Assembly (NCBI RefSeq): GCF_034471385.1
Contig: NZ_JARGYU010000003.1
Span: 62,001-126,000 of the forward strand
DNA: 64,000 nucleotides
Source of the DNA: Lyticum sinuosum
Lineage (GTDB): Bacteria; Pseudomonadota; Alphaproteobacteria; Rickettsiales; Midichloriaceae
Direction: 5' to 3'
The notes under the pieces were generated by a model, which saw nothing but the letters and a program-made list of their open reading frames with translations, did no database searches and was not told the origin of the DNA. Below are positions 1-9,302 of the stretch, piece by piece (within the stretch, counting starts at the first letter, position 1; every line of letters starts with the position of its first letter). Made by a program: the position numbers and the translations under genes.

Positions 1-2
1 AT

Positions 3-302
3 CATTATAAAGAATATTGGAATAAATTTATAGGTAATGAACAGATTGCAATTTTGAATATTGCATATAATGGCCCAAAAATTGTAACAATATGGAATGG
101 AAAAGAAACTAATTTTTCTAAAAATATGAAGAAATGGGTTGATACTAAAGATGAAAGTTATCTGTGTAATGCTATATACGAAGTAAAATATCGTTCTGGA
201 AGTCAATACAATGTAAAATTACAAAATAGAAAAACTATAGAAGCAATAATACTTTCAACTAATAAATCTCCACTATTCAAAAAATCAACTGATTTTATTT
301 AA
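3..302 (+). CDS. C-terminal part of an unrecognised protein, cut by the window edge
   Basis: The frame is open from base 3, so this is the last ~99 residues of a longer gene that begins upstream; a TTG at 54 is only an internal possibility. The visible part has YKEYWNKFIGNEQ, then ILNIAYNGP, and near the end QNRKTIEAIIL. The order 'aliphatic-AYN-G ... W ... NR-x2-E-A' loosely recalls phage-type muramidases (GH24/pesticin-like lysozymes, which carry AYN and a late NRR-x-AE motif). The catalytic Glu region would lie outside the window, so this is only a guess. No signal or membrane segment is visible. It is followed by 400 bp of stop-rich DNA. Confidence 0.5.
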   Translation, partial: HYKEYWNKFIGNEQIAILNIAYNGPKIVTIWNGKETNFSKNMKKWVDTKDESYLCNAIYEVKYRSGSQYNVKLQNRKTIEAIILSTNKSPLFKKSTDFI

Positions 303-711
303 TAAAATAAAAATATCAGTAAAAAAAAGCTAAAAAATTAAAAAAAGATATATTGATAGAGACGATAAAAGATTTTTATATTAATACTCCAGATTATATA
401 TAGATAATTATATTATTAGATGAAACTGGTAATAATGTTTACAGTTATTAAACTGAGTTTAGTTTATTATTTATTTACTATTTGAGAAAATATTAACAGA
501 ACTTATTTGTAAGTATTTATAAGTTTATAATATTTTTTATAATCTTTTATAAAGTATAAAGATATTCTCAGATATTCTCTATCAAAACTTTATAAAAAGT
601 CTTAAAAATTTGAGATTTTAATATATAAAAAATTATGAAGAATATAATTTCCCTAATGAAGAAAGGAATAATTATATAACTAAATACAAAAACAAAACGG
701 AGAAAAAGAAA
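303..711. other. Gene-free spacer, possibly decayed coding sequence
   Basis: The spacer is A+T-rich with stops in all frames. A short stretch at 404-451 reads IIILLDETGNNVYSY then stop, which looks protein-like, so it may be a remnant of the gene to its left or of a lost neighbour. No RNA gene or clear terminator seen. Confidence 0.35.
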
Positions 712-786
712 TGGCTCCCCGGGCCGGATTCGAACCAGCGACCTAGCGGTTAACAGCCGCTTGCTCTGCCGCTGAGCTACCGAGGA
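712..786 (-). tRNA. tRNA-Asn (anticodon GTT)
   Basis: Read on the minus strand, the acceptor arm TCCTCGG pairs with CCGGGGA (one T-G pair). The D arm contains AGCTCAGCGGCAGAGC, the anticodon loop is CTGTTAA (anticodon GTT) and the T loop is GGTTCGAATCC. The discriminator is G and CCA is encoded (bases 712-714). This is the usual 75-nt cloverleaf. It is also one of the few G+C-rich islands here, as expected for a structural RNA. Confidence 0.95.
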
Positions 787-1177
787 ACATTAAATTTATA
801 ATATCATTATCGATAGTATTATGTCTAGTACTTTTGTATTGAAAAATAAAATAATTTATCAACAAAAAATATTTTGAATTATTCAAATATATATTTATTA
901 ATATAAATAATACGCTAATTATTATAATTTTTTGTTCATTTAAATGAATAAAATACTTTATCTGCTAATTAAAATTATTTTTTGATAAAAATATTTATAT
1001 ATATATTGTTGAGCAATAAGAAAATACAGTCTATATAGAAAATGCCGTCTATATGAGATCATTTTATAGAAGGTCTAAAAATAGTACTCTCATTTGAATT
1101 TATAAACCAATTAAATACTTCTATTAGATTAATTAATTAGGTTAATTAAGAGATCATACTAAAAAACCAATTATGAT
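787..1177. other. Gene-free spacer
   Basis: A+T-rich with no convincing ORF. An imperfect direct repeat (CAGTCTATATAGAAAATGC / CGTCTATATGAG) lies around 1026-1053. It holds the upstream region of the minus-strand tRNA-Asn and the downstream region of minus-strand tatC. No hairpin terminator was recognised. Confidence 0.4.
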
Positions 1178-2014
1178 TTAATCTTTTAAAAAAAAACTAC
1201 AAAAAAATATCATTAATTCATAAATTATTATTAATGGAATCGCAACAGAAACTTGGCTAATGACATCTGGTGGTGTAATAATTGCAGCAAATATAAATGA
1301 TATCACTATAAAATAACGGCGCCATAATCGCAATGTAGAAATACTAATTATTTTGGATACACATAATATACCTATTAATAATGGTAATTGAAATGACCAA
1401 ACAAACCCTGTTATTATATCTAAATAAAAAGATATAAAATTTATTAATTTAGGAGTTAAAATGACATCTATTTCTCTAACTTTGCTTAAAGAGAAAGATG
1501 TGAAAAATTTCCAAGATGCAGGAATAACTAAAAAATAAGCTGTACTTCCTCCACAAATTGCTAACAAACAAAAAAATAAGAGAGATAATGTAGCAATTTT
1601 TTTTTCTCTATAATAAAGTCCAGGGGCACAAAATAAATAAATTTGCCAAAAAATAAATGGAGATATTATTAATAAGGATATTCTATGAGATAAAGTAATA
1701 TAAGATGAAAATAATTCAGAAATATCAGTTGCTAATAACTTTATTGAATTTTTAGATGAAATTTGTAAAAATATAAAATGATATACATCATTTATAAAAT
1801 AATAAACAGTTATAAAAAACACTGAATAAACTAATAAACAATATATTAATCGTAAACGTATTTCACTATAATGTTCTAATAATGTATATTGTCGAAAATT
1901 GTTGTTATAAAAAGAATTTCTTTTTTTATTATTATTTATTTCATTTAATTTTTTATCATTATTTTGAATGTGCTTTTTCTTAATATAATCAGAATTAAAA
2001 CTGTCATTAGACAT
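1178..2014 (-). CDS. tatC: Sec-independent (twin-arginine) translocase subunit TatC
   Basis: TatC is the polytopic inner-membrane receptor for twin-arginine signal peptides and exports folded proteins. After a ~40-residue N/K-rich extension, the family signature LLEHYSEIRLRLIYCL appears (the E and R of the first cytoplasmic segment). Six hydrophobic segments follow, with FWQIYLFCAPGLYYREKK (family F/P/GL..EK region) and a final ITPPDVISQ-type loop before the last helix. At 278 residues it is slightly long because of the N-terminal tail. tatA/tatB are not nearby, so the tat genes are dispersed. The start ATG at 2014 has no good Shine-Dalgarno. The family call is secure; the N-terminal boundary is less certain because the tail is not conserved. 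Confidence 0.93.
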   Translation of the reverse strand: MSNDSFNSDYIKKKHIQNNDKKLNEINNNKKRNSFYNNNFRQYTLLEHYSEIRLRLIYCLLVYSVFFITVYYFINDVYHFIFLQISSKNSIKLLATDISELFSSYITLSHRISLLIISPFIFWQIYLFCAPGLYYREKKIATLSLLFFCLLAICGGSTAYFLVIPASWKFFTSFSLSKVREIDVILTPKLINFISFYLDIITGFVWSFQLPLLIGILCVSKIISISTLRLWRRYFIVISFIFAAIITPPDVISQVSVAIPLIIIYELMIFFCSFFLKD

Positions 2015-2534
2015 TGTATTTACTATAATATTCTTATTTATATGAATTTTTATTAGAAAATAATAAATTAAATAGTATTAAATAATAAATTGCAATCATA
2101 TAATAAATATATTTTCTAAAAATATTAGAAAATTAAAATATATTGATTATACAAGCATTGATAGTAAATCTTATATTTCTATATAGTAATTTATAAAATT
2201 ATTTTCATTACATAAATTGTAGCATTACTAAATCTAGTATTTTTACATCATTGATTTATTACTTGCATATATTATTTATAGTTGGTATTATCAAGTTCTG
2301 GTCTTGATGATAAATAAATTAAAAAATTAATTAAAATAATTAATAATATTATAATAAATTATTATATTTTTTAGCGTAATTTCAATATAATCTTTCTTGA
2401 TATAATTATTTTTTTTGAAATTTTATAAAATTTTTTATAAATAGTAATTCTTTATATCCATAAATTATATTTATTTTCATTAATTCCAAAAATGATTAAA
2501 TAAAAAAAATATTTTATATAAATAAAAATTAGGT
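2015..2534. other. Divergent intergenic region between tatC and the pseudouridine synthase
   Basis: 520 bp of A+T-rich DNA holding the upstream regions of both divergent genes. A small hairpin, ATCAAG-TTCTGGT-CTTGAT, lies at 2290-2308 and is more G+C-rich than its surroundings. Its role is unknown, and it has no U-run that would make it a terminator. No ORF of note. Confidence 0.4.
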
Positions 2535-4049
2535 ATGGGCAATTATAACAGTAGCAATGACTACGGTAACAAAGAAAATGAAAATAGAAGAAGGGAATTT
2601 GTACCTTATAAAGGTGATTTCAAAAGTAGAAGAGGTCCTCATGATGGTAACAAAAGAGTTAGCGATAGGCGTGATGGTGGATTTAATGGTAGAAGAGATA
2701 CTTTTGAGCGTAGGAAAAGAAATTTTGATAGTCCTCCCCCAGAAATAAAAAAATATATGGTTTCAAGTGAACATTCTGGAATGAATATAATGAAGTTTTG
2801 TCAAGCGAATTTTGCTAATGTTCCAGAAGAAAGGATAAAACACTTTTTAGAGAGAGGTAGTTTACGTGTTAATAATGAACGTGCTAATATTGAAAATACT
2901 TTAAAACCAGGACAAGAAGTAAGTTTTCCAGAAACTATGTTCAAAGATGATCCTCGTTTATCATCTCCTAGAACCTTTGAAAGAAGGTATGATAGAGGAG
3001 GAAGTGATAGAGGAGGAAATGATAGAAGAGATGAAAATAGAAGTGATGGAAATAGATTTGATTCTAGGTCTAGAGATCAATATAATAACAGAGAAAGAAG
3101 ATATAATGATAGACCAGGAGGAGGAGGTAGTAGATACTCAACACCTAATTCTAATGATAGACCAGGGGGTGGTAGTAGATACTCAACATCTAATGATAGA
3201 CCAGGAGGAGGCAGTAGATACTCAACTGAAAGATCTAATTCTAATGATAGATCAAGATTTCGTAGTAATAATAGAGAAAATTCATATCAAAACGATAGTC
3301 TAACTAAAGAAGAACGTAGAGCTAAAAGAAGAGAACATTTAGAATACTCTCCTAAATATCAAATTTTATGTCAAAACATAAAAACATGGGCTATATATAA
3401 TGATGATTCTTTTGTTGTTCTAAATAAACCAGCAGGAATTCCTGTTCAAGGCGGTACTAATGTTGATATTAGTATTGATGATTTAATTTGGGTATTCAAC
3501 AAAGATGCATCATTAGTACATCGTATAGATAGTAGCACTAGTGGTCTTCTCATTATAGCTTTAAATCTTGAAGCAGCTACAGAACTTGGATATATGTTCA
3601 AAGAAAGAAAAATTGACAAGAAATATTGTGGTCTTGTAACTGGAGTTTTCCATGATAAAAATGGTATTATCGACTTTCCTATAGGAAAATATGAGAGAGA
3701 CCGCGATCGTGGTGGAGAACAAAAAGATGCTATAACTAATTATAAAGTTGTTTCTGAAAATGAAAATTTTAGTTTGGTGCATTATAATATTGTTACAGGG
3801 AGAACACATCAAATTAGAATTCATACAGCAATGAAAGGTTGTCCAATTTTAGGTGATCGTAAATATAGTAGTGGAGCATTTATAGACTTAGATTTAAATG
3901 TAGAACAGCAAAAAGCACAAAGTGAAGCATCGTGGATGCATTTACATGCTCAGTCTATGTCATTTAAATTATTTGGTAAATCTCATGAAATAGAAGCTCC
4001 TTTACCAGAATATTTCACAAAAAGTGTAGAAATATATAATTTAAAATAA
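2535..4049 (+). CDS. rluC: RluC/RluD-type 23S rRNA pseudouridine synthase with a disordered Gly/Arg-rich insert
   Basis: The enzyme isomerises uridine to pseudouridine in large-subunit rRNA. Layout: residues 1-70 are Arg/Asn/Gly-rich and look disordered; ~75-135 form an S4 RNA-binding domain (HFLERGSLRVNN, KPGQEVSFPE); ~140-270 are a second low-complexity stretch with three near-copies of DRPGGGSRYST; from ~285 the PsuA catalytic domain starts (VLNKPAGIPVQGG). The active-site block is HRIDSSTSG, with the catalytic Asp at ~332; most RluC proteins have HRLDRDTSG. GRTHQIRIH, also a family motif, follows. At 504 aa it is ~180 residues longer than usual. Its position in the RluA/C/D family is clear; which uridines it modifies cannot be told. 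The 3' end has been copied into tandem repeats just downstream. Confidence 0.88.
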   Translation: MGNYNSSNDYGNKENENRRREFVPYKGDFKSRRGPHDGNKRVSDRRDGGFNGRRDTFERRKRNFDSPPPEIKKYMVSSEHSGMNIMKFCQANFANVPEERIKHFLERGSLRVNNERANIENTLKPGQEVSFPETMFKDDPRLSSPRTFERRYDRGGSDRGGNDRRDENRSDGNRFDSRSRDQYNNRERRYNDRPGGGGSRYSTPNSNDRPGGGSRYSTSNDRPGGGSRYSTERSNSNDRSRFRSNNRENSYQNDSLTKEERRAKRREHLEYSPKYQILCQNIKTWAIYNDDSFVVLNKPAGIPVQGGTNVDISIDDLIWVFNKDASLVHRIDSSTSGLLIIALNLEAATELGYMFKERKIDKKYCGLVTGVFHDKNGIIDFPIGKYERDRDRGGEQKDAITNYKVVSENENFSLVHYNIVTGRTHQIRIHTAMKGCPILGDRKYSSGAFIDLDLNVEQQKAQSEASWMHLHAQSMSFKLFGKSHEIEAPLPEYFTKSVEIYNLK

Positions 4050-4540
4050 AATTATTGAATAGTATATTAATTATATACTATTTATTTGTGATTTATGATT
4101 TGTGATTTGTGTATATTTTATACAATTTGAAATAATTTTGAAATAATAAATTTTACCAGAATATTTCACAAAAAGTGTAGAAATATATAATTTAAAATAA
4201 AATTATTGAATAGTATATTAATTATATACTATTTATATATGATTTGTGATTTGTATATTTTTATACAATTTGAAATAATTTTGAAATAATAAACTTTACC
4301 AGAATATTTCACAAAAAATGTAGAAATATATAATTTAAAATAAAATTATTGAATAGTATATTAATTATATACTATTTATATATGATTTGTGATTTATGAT
4401 TTGTGATTTGTATATTTTTATACAATTTGAAATAATTTTGAAATAATAAATTTTACCAGAATATTTCACAAAAAGTGTAGAAATATATAATTTAAAATAA
4501 AATTATTGAATAGTATATTAATTATATACTATTTATATAC
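4002..4540 (+). repeat. Four tandem units copying the 3' end of the upstream gene
   Basis: The segment starting TTACCAGAATATTTCACA, which encodes the last ~15 codons of the pseudouridine synthase, recurs with its downstream flank at 4002, 4153, 4296 and 4453 (spacings 151, 143 and 157 bp). Each copy includes the in-frame stop and GAATAGTATATTAATTATAT. Units differ by a few substitutions and by variable numbers of GATTTGTGATTTATGATTTGTG. Only the first copy belongs to a complete gene. Confidence 0.93.
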
Positions 4541-4643
4541 TTTTTTTATTTTCTTTATCTAAGCAAAATTAACAATTAATTTTTTTATAAATGCTGTTTT
4601 AAAAATAAATAGCATTTATAATATATATTTAATAATATATTTA

Positions 4644-5627
4644 TTATTTTAATAATTCATGCTTAGATTTACGTTTTTTCATTTGATAACGTGCTAATAT
4701 TAAACTTGATAAAAATATTGTACCATATCCAATTAGTGATTCTATTTCTACTTTTTCTTTAAAGGCTATATAACCAAATATTCCACTAAATATTAATTTT
4801 GTATATCTAAAAGGGACTACTATTGATAATTCAGATCTAAGAGAAAGAAAATAGGCTGAATTATGAATAAAATAAATTAATGCCATACAAAATATTAAAA
4901 GTATATTTTCCGTTCCAATATTAAATTTTTTAAAATCAATTAAGGAAGGATTTAATGGAAGATTTATTCCAACAATATTTATATTATTCCATTCAAATAT
5001 AGCTGTAGGAAATGATATAATAGATGCAAAAAGCAATATATAAAACATTTGTGTCATATTATGCTCTGTATTTCCTAACATTTTTATAATTATAGAATTA
5101 AATGCCCAACAACATATAGCAATTATTATATAAATATATGTTTTATCAGCATTTGCTTGTACAATCTTAGAAGTAGAACTAAAAAACCAATCAGGACGAA
5201 CAACTATTAAAGCACCTATAAATCCTACAATTATACCAACTATTTTAGTTTTTGAAATTTTTTCTTTAAAAATAACAAATCCTAAACAGAAAATTATTAA
5301 ATATTGTATATTTTCTATAGCAGCGGCATCAGCCATAGGTAAAAATTTTAATCCATGATAGAAAAATAATGCTCCTAGAGTTCCACTAATACTCCGTATG
5401 ATATGAACGAATATTCTATCACTTTTTAAATATTGATTACGTTTATAAATAATAAACGGTAAAATAATCAATAAAAGTGAAAATTTATAACAAAAAACTA
5501 CAAAACCAGAACTTAATTCAGATTTACGTAATATTTTTGCTGAAACATCAATTAAACTCAAACATAAAGTATGAATGAGCATAAAAACTATTCCATACAG
5601 TGCACCATTAATTCTAATATTCTTCAT
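4644..5627 (-). CDS. EamA-family (DMT) inner-membrane transporter
   Basis: The protein has 327 residues with about ten hydrophobic helices in two similar halves. It shows the EamA pattern, including HIIRSISGTLGALFFYHGLK in the first half, IVGFIGALIVVRP between halves and VPFRYTKLIFSGIFGYIAFKE in the second. Rickettsial relatives of this family import S-adenosylmethionine and others export amino acids or drugs; the substrate cannot be read from sequence. It stands alone, transcribed towards the repeat array left of it. Membrane-transporter call secure, SAM uptake only a possibility. Confidence 0.85.
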   Translation of the reverse strand: MKNIRINGALYGIVFMLIHTLCLSLIDVSAKILRKSELSSGFVVFCYKFSLLLIILPFIIYKRNQYLKSDRIFVHIIRSISGTLGALFFYHGLKFLPMADAAAIENIQYLIIFCLGFVIFKEKISKTKIVGIIVGFIGALIVVRPDWFFSSTSKIVQANADKTYIYIIIAICCWAFNSIIIKMLGNTEHNMTQMFYILLFASIISFPTAIFEWNNINIVGINLPLNPSLIDFKKFNIGTENILLIFCMALIYFIHNSAYFLSLRSELSIVVPFRYTKLIFSGIFGYIAFKEKVEIESLIGYGTIFLSSLILARYQMKKRKSKHELLK

Positions 5628-5778
5628 AAAATATTTTATATATTAAACAGACTTATAAAGGTCGTTAACATATAATATATTTTTTATCAATATAAATATA
5701 ATAAAATATTTTATAATATATTTTTTATAACTTTTGATTATAATGCATTAATATATAGTAAATATAACAAATAATTTA

Positions 5779-6483
5779 TTATTTTTTATCATTATTCTTA
5801 TTTTTTTTCTTATTATTAATAATTTTATTCTCAGTGCTTTTTTTATCATTATTTCTTATTTTATTTTCATTTTTTATATCATTTGTAGAGTTATTTAACT
5901 TATTATCTTCTTTGCTATTATCATCATTTATATTATTATGATCATATTCACTATTATTGTTGATATGATTTAATTCTTCAGATTCTGGGATATTATTAGA
6001 AATTTCATTTAAAGTTTTATCATCAGATAATGAATTATCTTCTATTTTCTCAATACTATTATTTTTTCTTTTATTTGAATGATGAATATTTTCATGATTT
6101 GAAGAAGAAGTTGAAGATGAATTAACTAATTTACTCAAACTACTCTTTGTAACTTCAATTTTTACATTATTTGCTATTTCAACTATAAATGTTCCTTTAT
6201 CAGAAAGTTTTTTGACTATAACACCAGAAATAGCGTTACTAATCATAACTTTATCTCCAGTTTTTAATTGATTTATCATTTCATTATGTTCTTTTACTTT
6301 CTTTTGCTGTGGTCTAAAAACTATAAAGTAAAATATAGCAACCATAGATATCATTATTATCATATTAGAATTGAATGGAGCACCCCCTGCAACAAGACCA
6401 TCTATATTTTCTCCATTATTACTATCTTCAGCAAAAATTTCACGAAAATTTATCATATTTTTAAGTATTGTTTCTATAATCAT
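5779..6483 (-). CDS. yajC: Preprotein translocase accessory subunit YajC with a long charged tail
   Basis: YajC is a single-pass protein that associates with SecDF in the Sec translocase. The core is a membrane helix MIIMISMVAIFYFIVF followed directly by RPQQKKVKEHNEM and LKTGDKVMISNAISGVIVK, which is textbook YajC. Beyond the core, ~110 residues of Asn/Asp/Lys/Glu-rich low-complexity sequence are added, whereas most YajC proteins end soon after the core. The frame is open upstream to a TTG at 6603. I place the start at the ATG at 6483 because the intervening residues are not family-like; an ATG at 6456 is also possible. secD/secF are not in the window. Confidence 0.86.
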   Translation of the reverse strand: MIIETILKNMINFREIFAEDSNNGENIDGLVAGGAPFNSNMIIMISMVAIFYFIVFRPQQKKVKEHNEMINQLKTGDKVMISNAISGVIVKKLSDKGTFIVEIANNVKIEVTKSSLSKLVNSSSTSSSNHENIHHSNKRKNNSIEKIEDNSLSDDKTLNEISNNIPESEELNHINNNSEYDHNNINDDNSKEDNKLNNSTNDIKNENKIRNNDKKSTENKIINNKKKNKNNDKK

Positions 6484-6715
6484 TGTATTAATTTTTTTAT
6501 ATTTAATTTTTATATCTTTGATTGTATTTGGTTTTGTACTAACAATAAATATTGTACTTGCAAACATATTATATAATACAGTTACAATAATTTTCAATAT
6601 CAATTAAGTTTGTATCTATATTGCATATAGATAGTTTATATATTACAAATTTTATTATATTAATATTAAAAATTTGAATAAATACATACTAATACACACT
6701 AATACACACTATAGT

Positions 6716-8983
6716 TTAATGTTCATACATTTTACTAACTCCATGTTGTGTTTTATCCCAATAATGTGGATTAAATATTAACTCAATTATAGCGCGAACT
6801 GCAGCAATAAGGTGCATAATAAAATAAATTATAATAATAATAAATATAAATAAATTTATATTTATTTCTTTTCTTATAATATTAAAAGATGAATATACAG
6901 ATATTATCCAAAAAATTAAATTAAATGATGATAATGATAATAAAATTAAACGTTGATTATATGTAAATAATGAATCTAAATATATACTTCCAACATACGA
7001 TATTATTCCTGGTAATATAAATGCTACACCAAAAGTTGCTATTCCCATTAGTGATACAAAGTTTATAAAGCCTTTTATTCCTAATTTTTTATATGTTTCG
7101 GTAGGTTTTCTCATATGTACTAAAAATGTCTGCATATGACCTTTAAACCATCTAGTTCTTTGCTTAATCCAGGCTTTCATGCTTATAGGAGCTTCTTCTA
7201 AAGTTACAGAATTAATCATTGCTATTTTCCATCCTAATAATGATATTCTCATTCCTATATCAGCATCCTCTGTAACATTATAAATATCCCAACCATTCAA
7301 TTTTTTCAGAGCATGAGATGTAAAATGATTACTTGTTCCTCCTAGAGGGACAAATATTCCAGATTGTGTCATAGCAGGCATCAAATAGTTAAATTGCATT
7401 GCATACTCAAGTGAAAAAAATGATGATATAATACTTTCATCTTTATTATGAAAATTTAGTCTAGCCTGAACACAAGCTAAATATTCTCTTTCATTAGGAT
7501 GTTGTTGTTTTTGAATACTTTGATGAAGATTAAAACATCTTATTGCTTTTAAGAGTTGATAGCAATCTGGTTTATCTTCTGCATCATATACCACAACATA
7601 TTCCCCTATTGTAAATTTTAAAGCGTAATTTAATGCTCTTCCTTTAGTTTGAGGAGTTCCTGTCGGAACAGAAATAATTTCAAAATAATTTGGTAAATTA
7701 ATACAATCAATAGCTTTTTTAGTAATTTGATCATGATCTTCAATAATAAGTAATACTTGTAGTTTTTCTCTTGGATAAATAATTTGATTAATATTTTTTA
7801 CTAAAGTATTTAAAACTAAATAATTTTCTTTATATACAGGAAGAAGAATCGTATAATAAGGTGCTATCTTTGAATTATTTAGTTTTATTAAATCATTTTT
7901 AATATCTTTATTATAACTATTATTATATATATTATTTTGAGAATTATTATAAATTTTTTTAGATTTTTGTGATTTTAAGTTATTAAAAAACAAATCTTCA
8001 TTAGTATAACTTTCACCAATCCAATCATATAATAAACTTGAATGTACACTTTCTTTATTTTTTCCTTGATAAAAAAATATATTTTTATGAAGAGTTAGTT
8101 GAAAATATAAAAATTGACCAAAAATAGAGAAAAAATATACTATCCATATAGGATATAATATTACTAATATTATGATTATAATAATTGTAATATGAAGATA
8201 TAATGTTTGTTTTTCTGATAAAACATTTTTTGCAAAACTCGTTGTATATGGATATAAGTAATTTTCTGAAAAAAGATTTTTATTTGATATATGAATATCA
8301 TATTTATATTTATCTTCATAAATATTGTAAAAAATTGATTCTTTTATATTATAAATACTTTTATTATAAAATTTATAAAAAAAATTATTTTCTTTGATAA
8401 TATTAGATATAAAAATATTTTTTTCTGTATATTTTTTAATATCTTTTAAGTTTTCAGATTTAGTTCTTAGATATTTTTTTTGTTTAAAATTTTTTAATCC
8501 ATTAAAGTTTTTTATTTTGTTATTTTCAGGATTAAAATGATTTATTTTTTTGTTTAAAGTAACTATATTTTTACTAAATCTGTTTATTTTAATATCTTCA
8601 CTTTTATTAGTATAATACTCATTTTTATTTAATATTATCTCATAATTTTTTGATGGAGATGTATACAATGCCTGATTTGCAGAATCATAAAATGAATTAT
8701 CATCTTTTATTTCATGATTTTTTTCGTCAAATTTTTTATTAATTTTATTTATTTGATCAAGTTTTTTTTCTTTATCAAATATTATTTGTTGATTTTTACT
8801 TAAATTATATTGATTAAAATTTAAAGATATATTAGATGACAAATTTCTCTTTGTTATATCACTATTAGAAGATATTATTTGTTGTTTTTCTTTTATTTTT
8901 TCAGAAAGAATTTTTTTAAATTTTTTTTTTGTTTCTAAACTATTCTTTCTTTTAAAGTCAGAATTATGATTATATGATGACAT
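6716..8983 (-). CDS. Family 2 glycosyltransferase, cellulose-synthase/PgaC-like, with long N-terminal extension
   Basis: A processive-type membrane glycosyltransferase of 755 residues. Residues ~1-230 are Asn/Lys-rich and not conserved. Two hydrophobic segments follow (~250-290), then the GT-A domain beginning YTILLPVYKEN. Catalytic signatures in order: VVYDAEDKP (nucleotide-sugar Asp pair), TEDADIG (ED box) and QRTRWFKG (the Q-x-x-R-W motif of polysaccharide synthases). Several C-terminal membrane helices follow. Family knowledge: such enzymes use UDP- or GDP-sugars to build extracellular or capsule-like glycans. manB and manC elsewhere in the window make GDP-mannose a plausible but unproven donor. 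It may equally be a lipid-sugar synthase. Confidence 0.85.
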   Translation of the reverse strand: MSSYNHNSDFKRKNSLETKKKFKKILSEKIKEKQQIISSNSDITKRNLSSNISLNFNQYNLSKNQQIIFDKEKKLDQINKINKKFDEKNHEIKDDNSFYDSANQALYTSPSKNYEIILNKNEYYTNKSEDIKINRFSKNIVTLNKKINHFNPENNKIKNFNGLKNFKQKKYLRTKSENLKDIKKYTEKNIFISNIIKENNFFYKFYNKSIYNIKESIFYNIYEDKYKYDIHISNKNLFSENYLYPYTTSFAKNVLSEKQTLYLHITIIIIIILVILYPIWIVYFFSIFGQFLYFQLTLHKNIFFYQGKNKESVHSSLLYDWIGESYTNEDLFFNNLKSQKSKKIYNNSQNNIYNNSYNKDIKNDLIKLNNSKIAPYYTILLPVYKENYLVLNTLVKNINQIIYPREKLQVLLIIEDHDQITKKAIDCINLPNYFEIISVPTGTPQTKGRALNYALKFTIGEYVVVYDAEDKPDCYQLLKAIRCFNLHQSIQKQQHPNEREYLACVQARLNFHNKDESIISSFFSLEYAMQFNYLMPAMTQSGIFVPLGGTSNHFTSHALKKLNGWDIYNVTEDADIGMRISLLGWKIAMINSVTLEEAPISMKAWIKQRTRWFKGHMQTFLVHMRKPTETYKKLGIKGFINFVSLMGIATFGVAFILPGIISYVGSIYLDSLFTYNQRLILLSLSSFNLIFWIISVYSSFNIIRKEININLFIFIIIIIYFIMHLIAAVRAIIELIFNPHYWDKTQHGVSKMYEH

Positions 8984-9302
8984 TACGTCTAGTATTTAAA
9001 TTAACAATAAAATATAAGTATAAAAGGAAATTGTATATTATATAACTTTTTATAAAATTTTCTAGAAACCTATAGTTGTTTTATTTATTTGACATCTTGT
9101 TTTTTTTTATAAACATCGTATATATATTAATGTAGTAATGCAGTCATAATTAATCATAATTGATAAAACACTCTAAAAATAAAATTTTATAAAAAATCAA
9201 AATTAATAGAACAAAATTAATTAAAATAGTAATAATTTAAAATATTTAATTATTTAACCAAAAAACATTTAAAAATTAACTAACAAAATTGATAAAAAAA
9301 AT
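8984..9302. other. Divergent upstream region of the glycosyltransferase gene and hslU
   Basis: 319 bp without an ORF. It must contain the promoters for both divergent genes. A string CTTGTTTTTTTTTATAAACATCGTAT near 9099-9124 faintly resembles an alphaproteobacterial RpoH promoter (CTTGAA ... CCATAT), but the match is too poor to call. Confidence 0.35.

Noticed and set aside
303..711. A continuation of the first gene by frameshift
   Set aside because: Only a 15-residue protein-like stretch is visible among many stops; too little to call a pseudogene with confidence.
2557..3303. Additional plus-strand ORFs (Met/Ile/Glu-rich) inside the pseudouridine synthase gene
   Set aside because: They are shadows produced by the repetitive Arg/Gly/Asn codons of the main frame; their sequences are low-complexity and resemble no protein.
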